Positions 8,512-17,985 are shown, counted from the first letter of the stretch. The stretch is 64,000 nt of DNA from Virgibacillus_F flavescens (GCF_050574275.1 NZ_CP192260.1:2294001-2358000); one strand, 5' to 3'. A program made the numbers and translations. Notes: generated by a model from the letters alone, not told the origin.

Positions 8512-9438
8512 TTATTTTTTAGCAGGTATATGCTTCACATAAAGATCGTGTGCTAGTTCCGTAGAGGGAAAAATAGATTGTGCTTCCTGAACTAAATCGT
8601 GATAATCCTGTTTTTGGTACCGGGAAGAAATATGTGTTAAAACAAGTTCCTTCACAGAACTATTCAAAGCAAGCTCTGCTGCCTGCTTCGTAGTTGAATG
8701 AAAGTACTGGTTGGCTAATTGTGAACTGGCTTCGTTAAATGTTGCCTCATGTACCAATACATCTGATCCGGAAACAAATTCTGAATTTCTGTAAGTGAAA
8801 CGTGTATCGCCTAATATAGAAATTATTCTACCCTTTTTATCAGAACCTAGGAAGTCGCTTCTCGTTATTTTTTCGCCGTTCGGCAGAACAGTTTGCTTCT
8901 GTTCTTTAATTTGCTGATAAAGGGGACCAGGGGAAATTCCTTTTTCTTTTAACTTATTAACTAGTAATTCGCCTGGTTTATCTTTTTCTTCTATGCGAAA
9001 ACCGTAGCTTGGAATTCCATGATGCAGCTTCTTACAATATACCTTAAATACATCATCCTCAAACAATTTACCTTCTGAAAGTTCTACGATGGATAACTCA
9101 TAAGTAAGGTGTGTACCACTTACCTGCAAGCTCGTTTGTACGTACTCCTTAATTCCTTTTGGTCCATATATCGTCAGTAACTCATCGCCGCTTTGGAAGG
9201 ATCTACTGCTTAATAATCCAGGCAGGCCAAATATATGATCGCCATGCAGGTGCGTAATGAAAATTTTGTTAATTTTTCTTGGCTTAATGGAAGTGCGTAA
9301 TATTTGATGCTGTGTAGCTTCTCCACAATCGAATAACCATACGCTGTTTTGTTCCTGCAGTAAGGTTAATGCCAGGGAAGAGACATTTCGCTCTTTGGAA
9401 GGAACGCCAGAGCCTGTTCCAAGGAATATTAAATCCAT
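8512..9438 (-). CDS. rnz: ribonuclease Z (tRNA 3' processing endonuclease)
   Basis: A 308-residue metallo-beta-lactamase-fold nuclease that cleaves tRNA precursors lacking an encoded CCA just after the discriminator base. The zinc-binding signature is HLHGDH (His63, His65, Asp67, His68). Further ligand regions are GDTRFT and LTHISSRY near the C-terminus. Length and the insertion after the motif (the flexible arm that grips tRNA) match the short RNase Z form. An ATG with GGAGGG 7 bases upstream sets the start. Gene order namA-rnz-aldH on this strand resembles the yqjK-yqjM neighbourhood of B. subtilis. Confidence 0.93.
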   Translation of the reverse strand: MDLIFLGTGSGVPSKERNVSSLALTLLQEQNSVWLFDCGEATQHQILRTSIKPRKINKIFITHLHGDHIFGLPGLLSSRSFQSGDELLTIYGPKGIKEYVQTSLQVSGTHLTYELSIVELSEGKLFEDDVFKVYCKKLHHGIPSYGFRIEEKDKPGELLVNKLKEKGISPGPLYQQIKEQKQTVLPNGEKITRSDFLGSDKKGRIISILGDTRFTYRNSEFVSGSDVLVHEATFNEASSQLANQYFHSTTKQAAELALNSSVKELVLTHISSRYQKQDYHDLVQEAQSIFPSTELAHDLYVKHIPAKK

Positions 9439-9449
9439 GTAATGCCCTC

Positions 9450-10466
9450 CTAATTCCAGCTACGCTTGTATTGTATCGGTGGATCGATGGATTCACCTAG
9501 TTGATCTGCCACTTCTTTAGCCCAATATGGGTTTCGAAGTAATGCACGAGCTACAAAAATTAAGTCAGCTCGGTTATTTTGCAAAATTTCCTCTGCCTGG
9601 ATGCCTGTGGTAATTAAACCTACAGCACCAGTAGGAATAGATGCTTCTTTCTTAATTGCTTCGCAGCGCGGTATCTGATACCCGGGATAAGCTGAAATAG
9701 GGGCAGGAATTACGCCACCTGAGCTGCAGTCAATTAGAGAAATTCCTTGATTCTTCATCTGTTTTGCGAAATAGAAAATATCCTCCAGTGTACTCCCGTT
9801 ATCGTCATATTCATCACTGGATATACGTACGAAAATCGGACCATTCCATTCTGTTTGTACCGCTTCAATTATTTCAGAAAGGAAACGAATGCGATTCTCT
9901 GGTGACCCTCCATATGAATCGTTTCGTTTATTTGTTAATGGAGATAAGAACTGATTAATTAAATAACCATGTGCTGCGTGCAGTTCGATGATATCGAATT
10001 CGGCTTCTCTGGACCGCCGTGCTGCATTTTTAAACGCTTTAATGGTTGTTTGGATGTCGTCAGCAGACATTTTTACCGGTTCTTTAAAATTTTCATTAAA
10101 TGCAATAGCAGATGGAGCATAAATAGAAGATTTTAAATCAGCTTTCCGCCCAGCATGTCCAAGCTGGATGCCTGATTTCGAACCATATTGATGTAATTGG
10201 TCATTGAGCTTCTGTAATCCAACAACCTGGTCATCATTCCAAATTCCCAAATCCTGTGGGGAAATTCTTCCTTCTGGCTGAACAGCTGTCGCCTCTGTGA
10301 AAACTAATCCTACTTGTCCCACTGCACGTGAAACATAATGGTTCATATGAAATGGTGTAACCTTTCCATCCTCATCAAAGCAAGAATACATGCACATTGG
10401 AGACATGGCTATTCGATTTTTTAATCTAACATTTCCAAATGAAATCGGTGAAAATACTTTACTCAT
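9450..10466 (-). CDS. namA: NADPH dehydrogenase, old yellow enzyme family (YqjM)
   Basis: A 338-residue FMN-containing ene-reductase of the YqjM class, which reduces electrophilic alkenes and nitro-compounds with NADPH and is linked to oxidative or xenobiotic stress. The N-terminal SPMCMYS contains the flavin-tuning Cys25 and Tyr27 typical of this class. HAAHGYLINQFLSP carries the substrate-binding histidine pair. C-terminal phosphate-binding residues for FMN are present (VGLITTG, FVARALLRNPYW). The start overlaps the end of the upstream phosphodiesterase gene by 8 bases and has AGGGGG upstream, so the two are translated from one message. Confidence 0.92.
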   Translation of the reverse strand: MSKVFSPISFGNVRLKNRIAMSPMCMYSCFDEDGKVTPFHMNHYVSRAVGQVGLVFTEATAVQPEGRISPQDLGIWNDDQVVGLQKLNDQLHQYGSKSGIQLGHAGRKADLKSSIYAPSAIAFNENFKEPVKMSADDIQTTIKAFKNAARRSREAEFDIIELHAAHGYLINQFLSPLTNKRNDSYGGSPENRIRFLSEIIEAVQTEWNGPIFVRISSDEYDDNGSTLEDIFYFAKQMKNQGISLIDCSSGGVIPAPISAYPGYQIPRCEAIKKEASIPTGAVGLITTGIQAEEILQNNRADLIFVARALLRNPYWAKEVADQLGESIDPPIQYKRSWN

Positions 10467-11217
10467 CTAAATCCCCCTGATCAACTGATAATTTAATGTT
10501 ATGCGCCTTTCCTGGTACATCCGTAAATATTCCATCACATTCCAGATTAAAACAACGCTTTATGTGTAACGATTTGTTAACTGTATAAATACGGATAGCT
10601 ATACCTTCAGCTTTACACTTTTCTACAAGATTACGACTAAGTAATCGGTACTTTACATGAATAGCATCCGCTCCGAGGTTTTTTGCATAACCAACCAGAT
10701 CTTTTCTTCTTTTCGAAGTAAGAAGAGCTGCATTTATTTTATTATCGATCTTTTTCATTCGCTTAATACTCTTTGGATTAAACGTTGACAATGTGGTACG
10801 ATTTAGTAATTGAAAGTCCTTTAACATCGTATACACTATTTTTTCTAGGTTCTTATAATCTATCTTATTATTTTTCAGTTCAATATTTAAGTATAATGGC
10901 TTATCTTTTGCCCAAATAAGGAATTCTTCTAATGATAACAGGTTTGTACCTGCATAGGATGCTGAAAACCATGAGCCGGCGTCAAGTTCTTTCAGTTCCT
11001 GATACATATAATCTTTTACATAACCGTATCCATTAGTAGTACGCTTTAAGCCTTCATCGTGGATAAGTACAGGAACGTTGTCTTTCGTTAATTGAACATC
11101 TGTTTCTATGCCATCGGCACCTAGATCATATGCTAGCTGAAACGCTGGCAAGGTATTTTCGGGTGCTGATTTACTGGCACCTCTGTGTGCTATTATTTTG
11201 GTAATCAATTGCTTCAC
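10459..11217 (-). CDS. glycerophosphodiester phosphodiesterase
   Basis: A 252-residue GDPD-family enzyme that hydrolyses glycerophosphodiesters to glycerol-3-phosphate and an alcohol. The conserved clusters are AHRGAS (His11, Arg12), APENT (Glu20), GIETDVQLT (Glu38, Asp40) and IHDEGLKRTTNG (His53). These supply the metal ligands and acid/base histidines of a TIM barrel. There is no signal peptide, so it acts in the cytoplasm, similar to B. subtilis YqiK-like enzymes. A GAGGTGAAG-type ribosome site precedes the ATG. It heads the minus-strand block with namA and is divergent from yqjN, whose start is only 60 bases away. Confidence 0.88.
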   Translation of the reverse strand: MKQLITKIIAHRGASKSAPENTLPAFQLAYDLGADGIETDVQLTKDNVPVLIHDEGLKRTTNGYGYVKDYMYQELKELDAGSWFSASYAGTNLLSLEEFLIWAKDKPLYLNIELKNNKIDYKNLEKIVYTMLKDFQLLNRTTLSTFNPKSIKRMKKIDNKINAALLTSKRRKDLVGYAKNLGADAIHVKYRLLSRNLVEKCKAEGIAIRIYTVNKSLHIKRCFNLECDGIFTDVPGKAHNIKLSVDQGDLDE

Positions 11218-11277
11218 CTCATGTATGAGTTTGTTTTATTATTACTGAAAAGTCAATTAAATAGGAGGCTCATCATT

Positions 11278-12903
11278 ATGAAAAATTGGCAAACAAAAGA
11301 AGAACTGACGGATCTGTTATGTTCGCTTGTAAACCATCAAAGCATAACTGGAAGTACAGCGGAAATTGCACTCCCTGAATATATTCATCATTTATTATCC
11401 CAAAAGGAATATTTTCAGAAGCACGAAAGTTATCTCAAATTACACCCGCTTGATGACGGTCGAAGGTTACTTACAGCATTAGTTAAAAAGGGAGAAAGCA
11501 AAGAAACAGTTATTCTGCTTAGTCATTTTGATGTTGTCGGGGTAGAGGATTATGGTAATTTACAAAACCTTGCCTTCCACCCACGCGAATTGACTCGTGA
11601 AATGAAAAAAATGAAAGATGAGCTACCAGATGAAGTTCAAAGCGATATGGAAACTGGAGAATGGTTATTTGGCCGAGGTACGATGGATATGAAAGCAGGT
11701 CTGGCATTGCATATGTCTATCGTTGAGCAAGCGATTGATGATGAATTCGATGGCAATATTCTGCTGGTAACTGTTCCAGATGAGGAAGTGAACTCTCAAG
11801 GTATGCTGACTGCATTACCTGTATTAAATGAACTTAAGGAAGAAGAGAATTTAGTATATCAGGCATGTTTAAATGGAGAGCCAATGTTTAGTAAGTATCC
11901 AGGCGATCCAGCTTATTATGTATATGCCGGGTCAATTGGTAAGGTACTTCCGGGTTTCTATTGTTATGGAAAAGAGTCCCACGTTGGTGAGCCCTTTGCT
12001 GGAATTAACCCGAATTTGATGGTGAGCTTTTTATCCCAGCAATTAGAGCTGAATGAGACATTCATCGAAAAAATAGAAAATGAAGTTACCCCGCCGCCTG
12101 TTAGTCTGATGCAACGTGACTTAAAGGAAGAATATTCGGTACAGACGCCAAAAGCAGCAATTGCAATGTACAATGTATTATATTTAAAGCAAACCTTTGC
12201 TGATCTAAATAAAAAATTACTTGCCAGTACGAAGGCAGCCGCCGCGGAAATTGAGAATTATGTGAAACAGAAAGCTGCTCACTATTCTAATATAGCTACT
12301 GATTTTACGATGCCGGATGTCAGCGTTACGGTGATGATGTACGAAGATTTATTTGCGGAAGCGGTAAAACGATATGGGAGTGACGAAGTGCTGCGACGCC
12401 AAAATTTATTAGTGAGTCAGCGGGATACCGGTGACCGCGATTTCTCCACTATACTTGTGCAGGAACTGGCGTCTATGTGTAAGGATTTAGCGCCGTTGAT
12501 GGTATTATTTTACAGTCCGCCATTTTACCCAGCGGTCTCATCCTATAATGACCCATATATAAAAGACGTAATGGATCATGTAAAAACCTATACCTCTTCA
12601 ACGTATAAAATGGATTTAACTGTAGCTGAATTTTTCACTGGATTATCTGACTTGAGTTTTCTTGGTCCGGTTTCGTCAAAAAGCAAATTGAATCAATTAA
12701 CTATCAACATGCCATTGCAGAATAATGGCTTTGTTTTTCCGGAAGATGTAATGGAAAAGTTAACGATGCCAGTCTTAAATATTGGTCCTCTAGGTAAAGC
12801 GCCGCATCAATGGACCGAACGCCTGGAATTAGTATACAGTTTTGAGTATTTACCACAAATTTTAAAAGAGGCAATTCAACGTTTATTAGTCCCGAAGAGT
12901 TAA
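11278..12903 (+). CDS. yqjN: M20-family peptidase, RocB-like (YqjN)
   Basis: A 541-residue protein of the large M20 subgroup that includes RocB and YqjN. The metal-binding motifs are LSHFDVVGVE, GRGTMDMKAGLAL and VPDEEVNSQGM. The central region is longer than in ordinary M20 peptidases, as expected for this subgroup. The biochemical substrate is not established; amidohydrolase activity on a peptide or arginine derivative is the usual assumption. The ATG chosen lies 8 bases after AGGAGG. The open frame extends 31 codons further upstream across the divergent promoter, but that part lacks a ribosome site and looks non-coding. Confidence 0.85.
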   Translation: MKNWQTKEELTDLLCSLVNHQSITGSTAEIALPEYIHHLLSQKEYFQKHESYLKLHPLDDGRRLLTALVKKGESKETVILLSHFDVVGVEDYGNLQNLAFHPRELTREMKKMKDELPDEVQSDMETGEWLFGRGTMDMKAGLALHMSIVEQAIDDEFDGNILLVTVPDEEVNSQGMLTALPVLNELKEEENLVYQACLNGEPMFSKYPGDPAYYVYAGSIGKVLPGFYCYGKESHVGEPFAGINPNLMVSFLSQQLELNETFIEKIENEVTPPPVSLMQRDLKEEYSVQTPKAAIAMYNVLYLKQTFADLNKKLLASTKAAAAEIENYVKQKAAHYSNIATDFTMPDVSVTVMMYEDLFAEAVKRYGSDEVLRRQNLLVSQRDTGDRDFSTILVQELASMCKDLAPLMVLFYSPPFYPAVSSYNDPYIKDVMDHVKTYTSSTYKMDLTVAEFFTGLSDLSFLGPVSSKSKLNQLTINMPLQNNGFVFPEDVMEKLTMPVLNIGPLGKAPHQWTERLELVYSFEYLPQILKEAIQRLLVPKS

Positions 12904-12912
12904 TAGATGTAC

Positions 12913-12960
12913 ATTCAGGTGAATAAACGATAAACTAAGAGAAAACTGAATGAACATTCA
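12913..12960. promoter_or_regulatory. two short palindromes upstream of yqjP, possible operator
   Basis: ATTCA-GG-TGAAT (12913-12924) and TGAATG-AA-CATTCA (12947-12960) share the half-site TGAAT and sit 22 bases apart, just before the yqjP ribosome site. The half-site resembles TetR-type operators, but the spacing does not match a known Bacillus regulator that I can name. Confidence 0.35.
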
Positions 12961-12975
12961 TTATGGGGGATTAGC

Positions 12976-13938
12976 ATGAAGATTTTACATGATACAATTA
13001 CAAAATTGACCATTCCAACACCATTTGCAGTAGGCGATACACATATATACTTATTAAAAGGTGATCGATTGTCTTTAATCGATGCAGGTGTGAAGACTAA
13101 GGAAGCCTGGGAGGCACTAACAAGTCAGCTAAAAAAAGCGGGTTACCTTCCAAAAGATATTGAACAGATTATTTTAACCCACCATCATCCTGACCACACT
13201 GGACTTGTTGAAGAATTTCCAAGAGCAGATGTGCTGGCAGGTCATAAAAACAATGATTTATGGCTTACCAGAAATCAGGAATTTTTTAAGCGATCTTTAA
13301 AATTCTATCAGGAATTTTTTACAGAGTCAGGTGTGCCGGAAACATTCAGTGGCTTCCTGAAAAATTTAGAAGAACCACTTCGTTATGCTGGAGAAGGAAA
13401 GCTAACCAATAAACTCGAAGAAAATGATCGGTTACCAGGTCATAGTGAGTGGCAGGTTATCGATACAAGGGGCCATGCGCAAAGTCATCTTTCATTTTAC
13501 AGGGAGTCTGACGGCGCCTTTATCGGTGGTGATCATATATTGGAACATATTTCACCAAACCCTATCATTGAACCACCACACAATGGAGAAAATGAGCGTT
13601 CGAAACCGCTTGTTCAATATCGACATAATTTAAAAAAATGTTTGTCACTGGGCATATCAACTGTATACCCGGGGCACGGGATAAATATAACGAACATTGA
13701 TGAATTAATCCCTGCTCAATTAAAGAGACAGGAGCAGCGAGCGGCAAAGGTACTTAATATGCTCCGGCAACGGGAACAAACGTCTTTTGAACTTTGCCAA
13801 AAGCTATTCCCTAATCAGATTAACAAACAATTAGATCTAACAATGTCTGAAACCACGGGTCAGTTGGACTTTCTCGAAGATCAAGGAGAAATAATAAAAA
13901 CAGTACAAGATGGTATAAACTATTATAGAGTGAATTAG
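12976..13938 (+). CDS. yqjP: metallo-beta-lactamase-fold hydrolase (YqjP)
   Basis: A 320-residue hydrolase with the dinuclear metal motif THHHPDH (His69, His71, Asp73, His74). Downstream ligand regions are DTRGHAQSH, GGDHIL and YPGHG. A C-terminal winged-helix-like tail (about 260-320) is typical of the glyoxalase-II/LACTB2-like subgroup. The substrate is unknown; thioesters or phosphodiesters are possible. A GGGGGA site precedes the ATG. It is followed 10 bases later by the SDR gene yqjQ, the same pair as in B. subtilis. Two small palindromes lie just upstream. Confidence 0.85.
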   Translation: MKILHDTITKLTIPTPFAVGDTHIYLLKGDRLSLIDAGVKTKEAWEALTSQLKKAGYLPKDIEQIILTHHHPDHTGLVEEFPRADVLAGHKNNDLWLTRNQEFFKRSLKFYQEFFTESGVPETFSGFLKNLEEPLRYAGEGKLTNKLEENDRLPGHSEWQVIDTRGHAQSHLSFYRESDGAFIGGDHILEHISPNPIIEPPHNGENERSKPLVQYRHNLKKCLSLGISTVYPGHGINITNIDELIPAQLKRQEQRAAKVLNMLRQREQTSFELCQKLFPNQINKQLDLTMSETTGQLDFLEDQGEIIKTVQDGINYYRVN

Positions 13939-13948
13939 GTGATTCAGT

Positions 13949-14743
13949 TTGAACAAACGGGTTAAGTCCAAAAAAATTATTGTAACAGGTGCTTCTAGTG
14001 GAATTGGCGAAAAAATTGTTTGGCACATTGCAAAAAACAATGGAATTCCAATTATGCTGGCTAGATCAATTGATAAACTGGAAGATATTCAGGAACAAGT
14101 AAGAAACGCTACTGGAGTAAATCCGATTATATATCCGATTGATTTATTGGATGAGAACAAAAGAGAAGCAGTTTTCAAACAAATTCTAATGGAACATCCA
14201 ACTGTCAGTGGACTAATTAATAATGCAGGGTCTGGATTATTTGAATACGTAGAAACAATGGACTGGGAAGAGACGAGAAAAATGTTTGAACTAAATCTTT
14301 TTGCGTTAGTTCAGGGAACACAGATCGTATTGAGACATTTTATTCAAAATGGAGAAGGACATATTGTCAATATTGCATCACAAGCAGGAAAAATCGCTAC
14401 ACCTAAATCATCCATTTATTCATCTACTAAACATGCAGTTCTTGGATTTACGAATGCATTACGGATGGAAGTGGCAAGTAAGCGGATTGCGGTAACAGCT
14501 GTAAACCTCGGTCCTGTTCGTACTAACTTCTTTGTCGATGCTGATCCTACCGGAAGCTATCAATCGAAAATAGCTGCGTATATGCTTGACCCAGACCGTG
14601 TAGCAAAGAAAATTGTTAAGCATTTATTTACAAGAAAGCGCGAAATTAACATGCCTGGCTGGATGGAATTCGGGAGTAAACTATATATTTTATTCCCAAT
14701 TACGATGGAGCGGATACTGAAAGGGCAGTTTGACAAGAAGTAG
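13949..14743 (+). CDS. yqjQ: short-chain dehydrogenase/reductase (YqjQ)
   Basis: A 264-residue classical SDR. The cofactor-binding TGASSGIGE (13-21), the NNAGSG motif, a conserved serine in NIASQAG and the catalytic YSSTK are all present. The C-terminal LARKREINMPGWMEF-like region resembles the DltE/YqjQ subgroup, which often has a membrane-facing C-terminus. It should reduce or oxidise a carbonyl/hydroxyl group with NAD(P)H; the substrate is unknown. TTG is the only sensible start, with AGGTGA six bases before it. It follows yqjP closely and is probably cotranscribed with it. Confidence 0.87.
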   Translation: MNKRVKSKKIIVTGASSGIGEKIVWHIAKNNGIPIMLARSIDKLEDIQEQVRNATGVNPIIYPIDLLDENKREAVFKQILMEHPTVSGLINNAGSGLFEYVETMDWEETRKMFELNLFALVQGTQIVLRHFIQNGEGHIVNIASQAGKIATPKSSIYSSTKHAVLGFTNALRMEVASKRIAVTAVNLGPVRTNFFVDADPTGSYQSKIAAYMLDPDRVAKKIVKHLFTRKREINMPGWMEFGSKLYILFPITMERILKGQFDKK

Positions 14744-14827
14744 CAGTACTCTAAAATCTTTTTTGTATATTTACCCTTGAATTGAAGAAAATAACTCTAA
14801 AGTGAAAGCTGACAAGGAGTGAATAGG

Positions 14828-15004
14828 ATGGGTGAATACAGTCATTTTCGATATGGACAAAAAGCACCGAATAATGGAGTTTACATGGAAATTGGTGAGA
14901 CTGGCAGCATGGTAAACAACCCTAAAATTATTAAACTAAAAGCAGGGGAGAAGTTTCCGGAAAACTCTAACCATGACCGTGTATGGACACATGATAAGAA
15001 CTGA
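14828..15004 (+). CDS. yjzC: YjzC family small protein
   Basis: A 58-residue soluble protein matching the YjzC family of Bacillus. It has the conserved RYGQKAPNNGVYMEIGETG block, then NPKIIKLKAGEKFPENSNHDRVW. The function of the family is unknown. The ATG is set by AAGGAG eight bases upstream; an in-frame GTG three codons earlier overlaps that ribosome site and is rejected. It stands alone between yqjQ and a convergent gene and is closed by a bidirectional terminator. Confidence 0.88.
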   Translation: MGEYSHFRYGQKAPNNGVYMEIGETGSMVNNPKIIKLKAGEKFPENSNHDRVWTHDKN

Positions 15005-15034
15005 CGTTCAAGAACTACTATACGTTTATATGTA

Positions 15035-15062
15035 AAAAGCCATCCGAATCCGGATGGCTTTT
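15035..15062. terminator. bidirectional terminator between yjzC and a convergent gene
   Basis: A 12-bp perfect stem (AAAAGCCATCCG / CGGATGGCTTTT) with a 4-base loop serves both converging genes. Confidence 0.9.
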
Positions 15063-15070
15063 AAACTTAT

Positions 15071-16639
15071 TTAAATCAAATATGGTCCGAAAAATGCTGT
15101 TAGCAGAAGAATATGGACTCCAACGAAATACATGATTCTAACTGTTCCATCCCATTCATTTGACTGTTTTGTCAGCTGCGCAATAATATAAGCTATCACA
15201 GCAAATAACATCATATAAAAATAGGAACTGCCATCAAAGGTCAAATAATTTGGCGCATTCATATAAATGTTTGGAACAAAGAATTGATTTTTCCAGAACA
15301 GTGCCGCCATTGCATAGATACTAATCCCGAGATAAAATACCCAAGTAGGATCCCGATCAATTGTTCTGCTTCTGAAGAAATACATCAGCGCAATAAAAGT
15401 TAATGGCCAAATAAACCAAACTGCAGAAATTGCAATGCCAAACATGGATGAAGATATCATACCGAGTGTCTTTCCGAGTGCGCGTAACCAATCATCCTGC
15501 TGAAACCCAGTAGCTTGATTAACAGCAGTAATATTGCTTGATGAAATATTTATTTTATTACCCTCATTATCTAAATCGACCCAAGCAACGGTTTCATCAT
15601 TTAACCATTGTGGGTCAACGGATATTGCAGGTGTATTACTTCGGCGTTCAGTGATAGTGGTACCATTGCTGTTTATCTCTGCTTTGTAAATATTAAAGGA
15701 AGTACTATCGTTATATTGTGTTTCGGTTTGCCCGTTTGCCTGGAATAATAAACTTGGTTTTCCTTCTTTATACTTAAATTCAATACTGTTTATTTCGGTT
15801 AATTGACTACTGCCTGCAGGATCCTGAAACGTCAGTTCTTTTTGCTGCTGTTCGTTTTCACCGTCCAATGTCATTTCTTTATAGTAATTAAAAAATACTG
15901 GTTTGCCTTGCGAATTTTCCAGTTCTTCCTGGAGTATAACTCCAAGCTTATTCCCATCGAGTGCATAGATTATATCTGTAACTATTTTACCTGGTGCAAC
16001 AGTAATTTCTGTCTGAAACTTTTCTTCAAGTTCACTGTTGTGCAACTGGAATAGTTGGAAATCAATTCCCGTCTGCCGTGGTGTATACGTCACTATGTTT
16101 ATCTCGTTTGCATTTTGCTGCGGAACAATATTTTGCTTATTTAAATCAATGTTCATAATTTTTACCGATTTATTATCTTCAGGCGAGAGCTCATATAATT
16201 TTTTATCTTTAATATAAAGGATCGTGTTTTTAAGTGGAAAAAAACGTTCAACGTCAGAAACGATTTCATTTTTATCACTATCATATATATTTGTATAATC
16301 AAAATAGATAATGCGATCGTCCTGCTGGTATATCTGTGTCCACTTGTCTACCGGTATGTCATAGGTCTTTGTATCCTCGACAATAAAATTTTCATTAATC
16401 GTAATAGTAGATAACTTCTCATCTTTAAAAGCTGTTATTAAATAGTTACCGTTTTCTTTCTCTTTAATTGGCGGCAGTCGACTAACGTCTGTACTCCCAA
16501 CCGTTAATGCACGGCTCCAATTGGGTTCAGGTGGCTCAGTCACCTTAGAGAAGTTTTGATAAAATAATAGAGCTAGTCCAAAAATAACGATTAGTCCTGG
16601 TATAATCCAATACAGTTGTTTAACTATCTGCTTTTTCAT
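15071..16639 (-). CDS. membrane protein of unknown function with large extracytoplasmic domain
   Basis: I do not recognise this 522-residue protein. It starts with a short positive N-terminus and one membrane helix (about 11-30). A region of some 350 residues follows, rich in short beta-strand-like segments (DRIIYFDYTNIYD, NTILYIKDKKLYEL, KPSLLFQANGQ), which suggests a beta-propeller-like sensor facing outside. About four membrane helices come between 395 and 522. Cysteines are absent. It lies between yjzC and the UvrX-like polymerase gene, on the same strand as the latter but separated by 95 bases. The start is ATG with a weak GGGGGC site. A membrane-linked sensory or transport-accessory role is only a guess. 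Confidence 0.6.
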   Translation of the reverse strand: MKKQIVKQLYWIIPGLIVIFGLALLFYQNFSKVTEPPEPNWSRALTVGSTDVSRLPPIKEKENGNYLITAFKDEKLSTITINENFIVEDTKTYDIPVDKWTQIYQQDDRIIYFDYTNIYDSDKNEIVSDVERFFPLKNTILYIKDKKLYELSPEDNKSVKIMNIDLNKQNIVPQQNANEINIVTYTPRQTGIDFQLFQLHNSELEEKFQTEITVAPGKIVTDIIYALDGNKLGVILQEELENSQGKPVFFNYYKEMTLDGENEQQQKELTFQDPAGSSQLTEINSIEFKYKEGKPSLLFQANGQTETQYNDSTSFNIYKAEINSNGTTITERRSNTPAISVDPQWLNDETVAWVDLDNEGNKINISSSNITAVNQATGFQQDDWLRALGKTLGMISSSMFGIAISAVWFIWPLTFIALMYFFRSRTIDRDPTWVFYLGISIYAMAALFWKNQFFVPNIYMNAPNYLTFDGSSYFYMMLFAVIAYIIAQLTKQSNEWDGTVRIMYFVGVHILLLTAFFGPYLI

Positions 16640-16734
16640 TTTCAGCCCCCATATGCCACTGTTTAATTTCTATTTTTTAACAGATAAAACAATATTAACA
16701 TATTTCTGACAGGAGGTGTTATTTAATTTTTCAA

Positions 16735-17985
16735 TCAGGCATTATGACCACCTATTTTTTTGCTTCTGCCAATGGTGATGCCCGCATCGGTGTAACTTGT
16801 AGCCCGAAGAATGGCGGTGGAACCATACTTATCACGTATGGAATCCATCACATAGCCGATATCTTTCTTCTTTGGCTTATCGTCAAATAAATCCAATTGT
16901 GTTTCCTCGTTTTCATAAAGCTTGCTTAACGTCACATACACATGTCTTATGTCACTGTAACCATCGTAAAACGTATTAAACAGCTGCATACAACAGTTGT
17001 ACACTTCCATTGTAGTGTTTGTAGGGAGAACGATGGAGCGGGATCTGCTGAATCCGCCGCCAGTTACTTTTGAATAGGATATTCCCAAGTGAATGGTTTT
17101 TCCTGTCTTATTGGCAGTTCTCGCCCGGCGGCATACCTCTTCACACAGGTCAAGAATGCATGCAGAAACTTCGTCTTTTGAGTAATCCCGCAACAAGGCG
17201 ATGCCGTGTCCGAATCCTTTTTGTTCAGATTTTGTAAAATCGCCTAAAACAGGACTGAGGTCAATCCCCCAAGCATGCCAGTAAAGCTGTTCACCCATAA
17301 TCCCAAAATGTTTTTTGAGTTGTTTTACGGAAAAATTCGCTAACTGGCCAAGACTAATAATACCCATTCTGTTTAAGTTCTTTTGCATTCTTCGTCCAAT
17401 ACCCCAAATGGCCTGCACAGGAAAGGGCCATAACTTTTCCTGTACGTCTTCATATCTGCATTCTGCTATTCCGGTTTTTTTGGCATGTAAATCCATAACA
17501 ACTTTTGCTAGAAATTTATTGTCACCTATTCCAATTGAGCAAGTTATCCCCATGCTCTCCAGGAGATCCTGCTTAATCAGTCTGGCAACTTCCCATCTGT
17601 TCCCAAATAAATCCTCAAGCCCATTTACGGTCACCCAAACTTCATCAACTGAGTATTGATGAATAGCTTCCTTTGGCACGTATTGATTGATTAACTTCGT
17701 AATTTCCATAGAAACGGTTAAGTAGTCCGCCATGTGGGCATGAACGATGTGAATGTCAGGATCATCTGGTAATTCAAAGAAGCGGCTTACGTTGCTTATA
17801 CCATGCTTTTTCTTTAATAAAGGTGAAGCAGCAAGAACGATACTGCCTGTTCGGTTTGTATCGCCAACAACTGCCAATTGAACCTCCATAGGATCGAGCC
17901 CCAGTTTAACAGCTTCAACACTCGCATAAAATGAGCGCATATCTATACAAAGGACATCATTTCGCGGGTATGTGGAGTAATCCAT
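16735..17985 (-). CDS. yqjW: Y-family DNA polymerase, UvrX/PolYA-type (YqjW)
   Basis: A 416-residue translesion polymerase of the UvrX/YqjW branch, distinct from the DinB protein encoded upstream in the window. Catalytic residues are CIDMRSFYASVEA (Asp15) and YSVDEVWV (Asp114, Glu115). A QLDLF clamp-binding motif is at 363-367. IWGIGRRMQKNLNRMGI is the helix-hairpin-helix. An AGGTGAAAG site precedes the ATG. A strong promoter with a LexA box overlaps its start of transcription, so it should be damage-inducible, as B. subtilis yqjW is. UvrX proteins are also carried by phages and plasmids, but the local gene order argues for the chromosomal YqjW lineage. Confidence 0.92.
   Translation of the reverse strand: MDYSTYPRNDVLCIDMRSFYASVEAVKLGLDPMEVQLAVVGDTNRTGSIVLAASPLLKKKHGISNVSRFFELPDDPDIHIVHAHMADYLTVSMEITKLINQYVPKEAIHQYSVDEVWVTVNGLEDLFGNRWEVARLIKQDLLESMGITCSIGIGDNKFLAKVVMDLHAKKTGIAECRYEDVQEKLWPFPVQAIWGIGRRMQKNLNRMGIISLGQLANFSVKQLKKHFGIMGEQLYWHAWGIDLSPVLGDFTKSEQKGFGHGIALLRDYSKDEVSACILDLCEEVCRRARTANKTGKTIHLGISYSKVTGGGFSRSRSIVLPTNTTMEVYNCCMQLFNTFYDGYSDIRHVYVTLSKLYENEETQLDLFDDKPKKKDIGYVMDSIRDKYGSTAILRATSYTDAGITIGRSKKIGGHNA

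Noticed and set aside
11185..11277. 31-codon upstream extension of yqjN
   Set aside because: It overlaps the divergent GDPD start, and the ribosome site lies just before the downstream ATG.
17315..17659. 114-codon plus-strand frame inside yqjW
   Set aside because: It is antisense to the catalytic domain of an intact polymerase gene.
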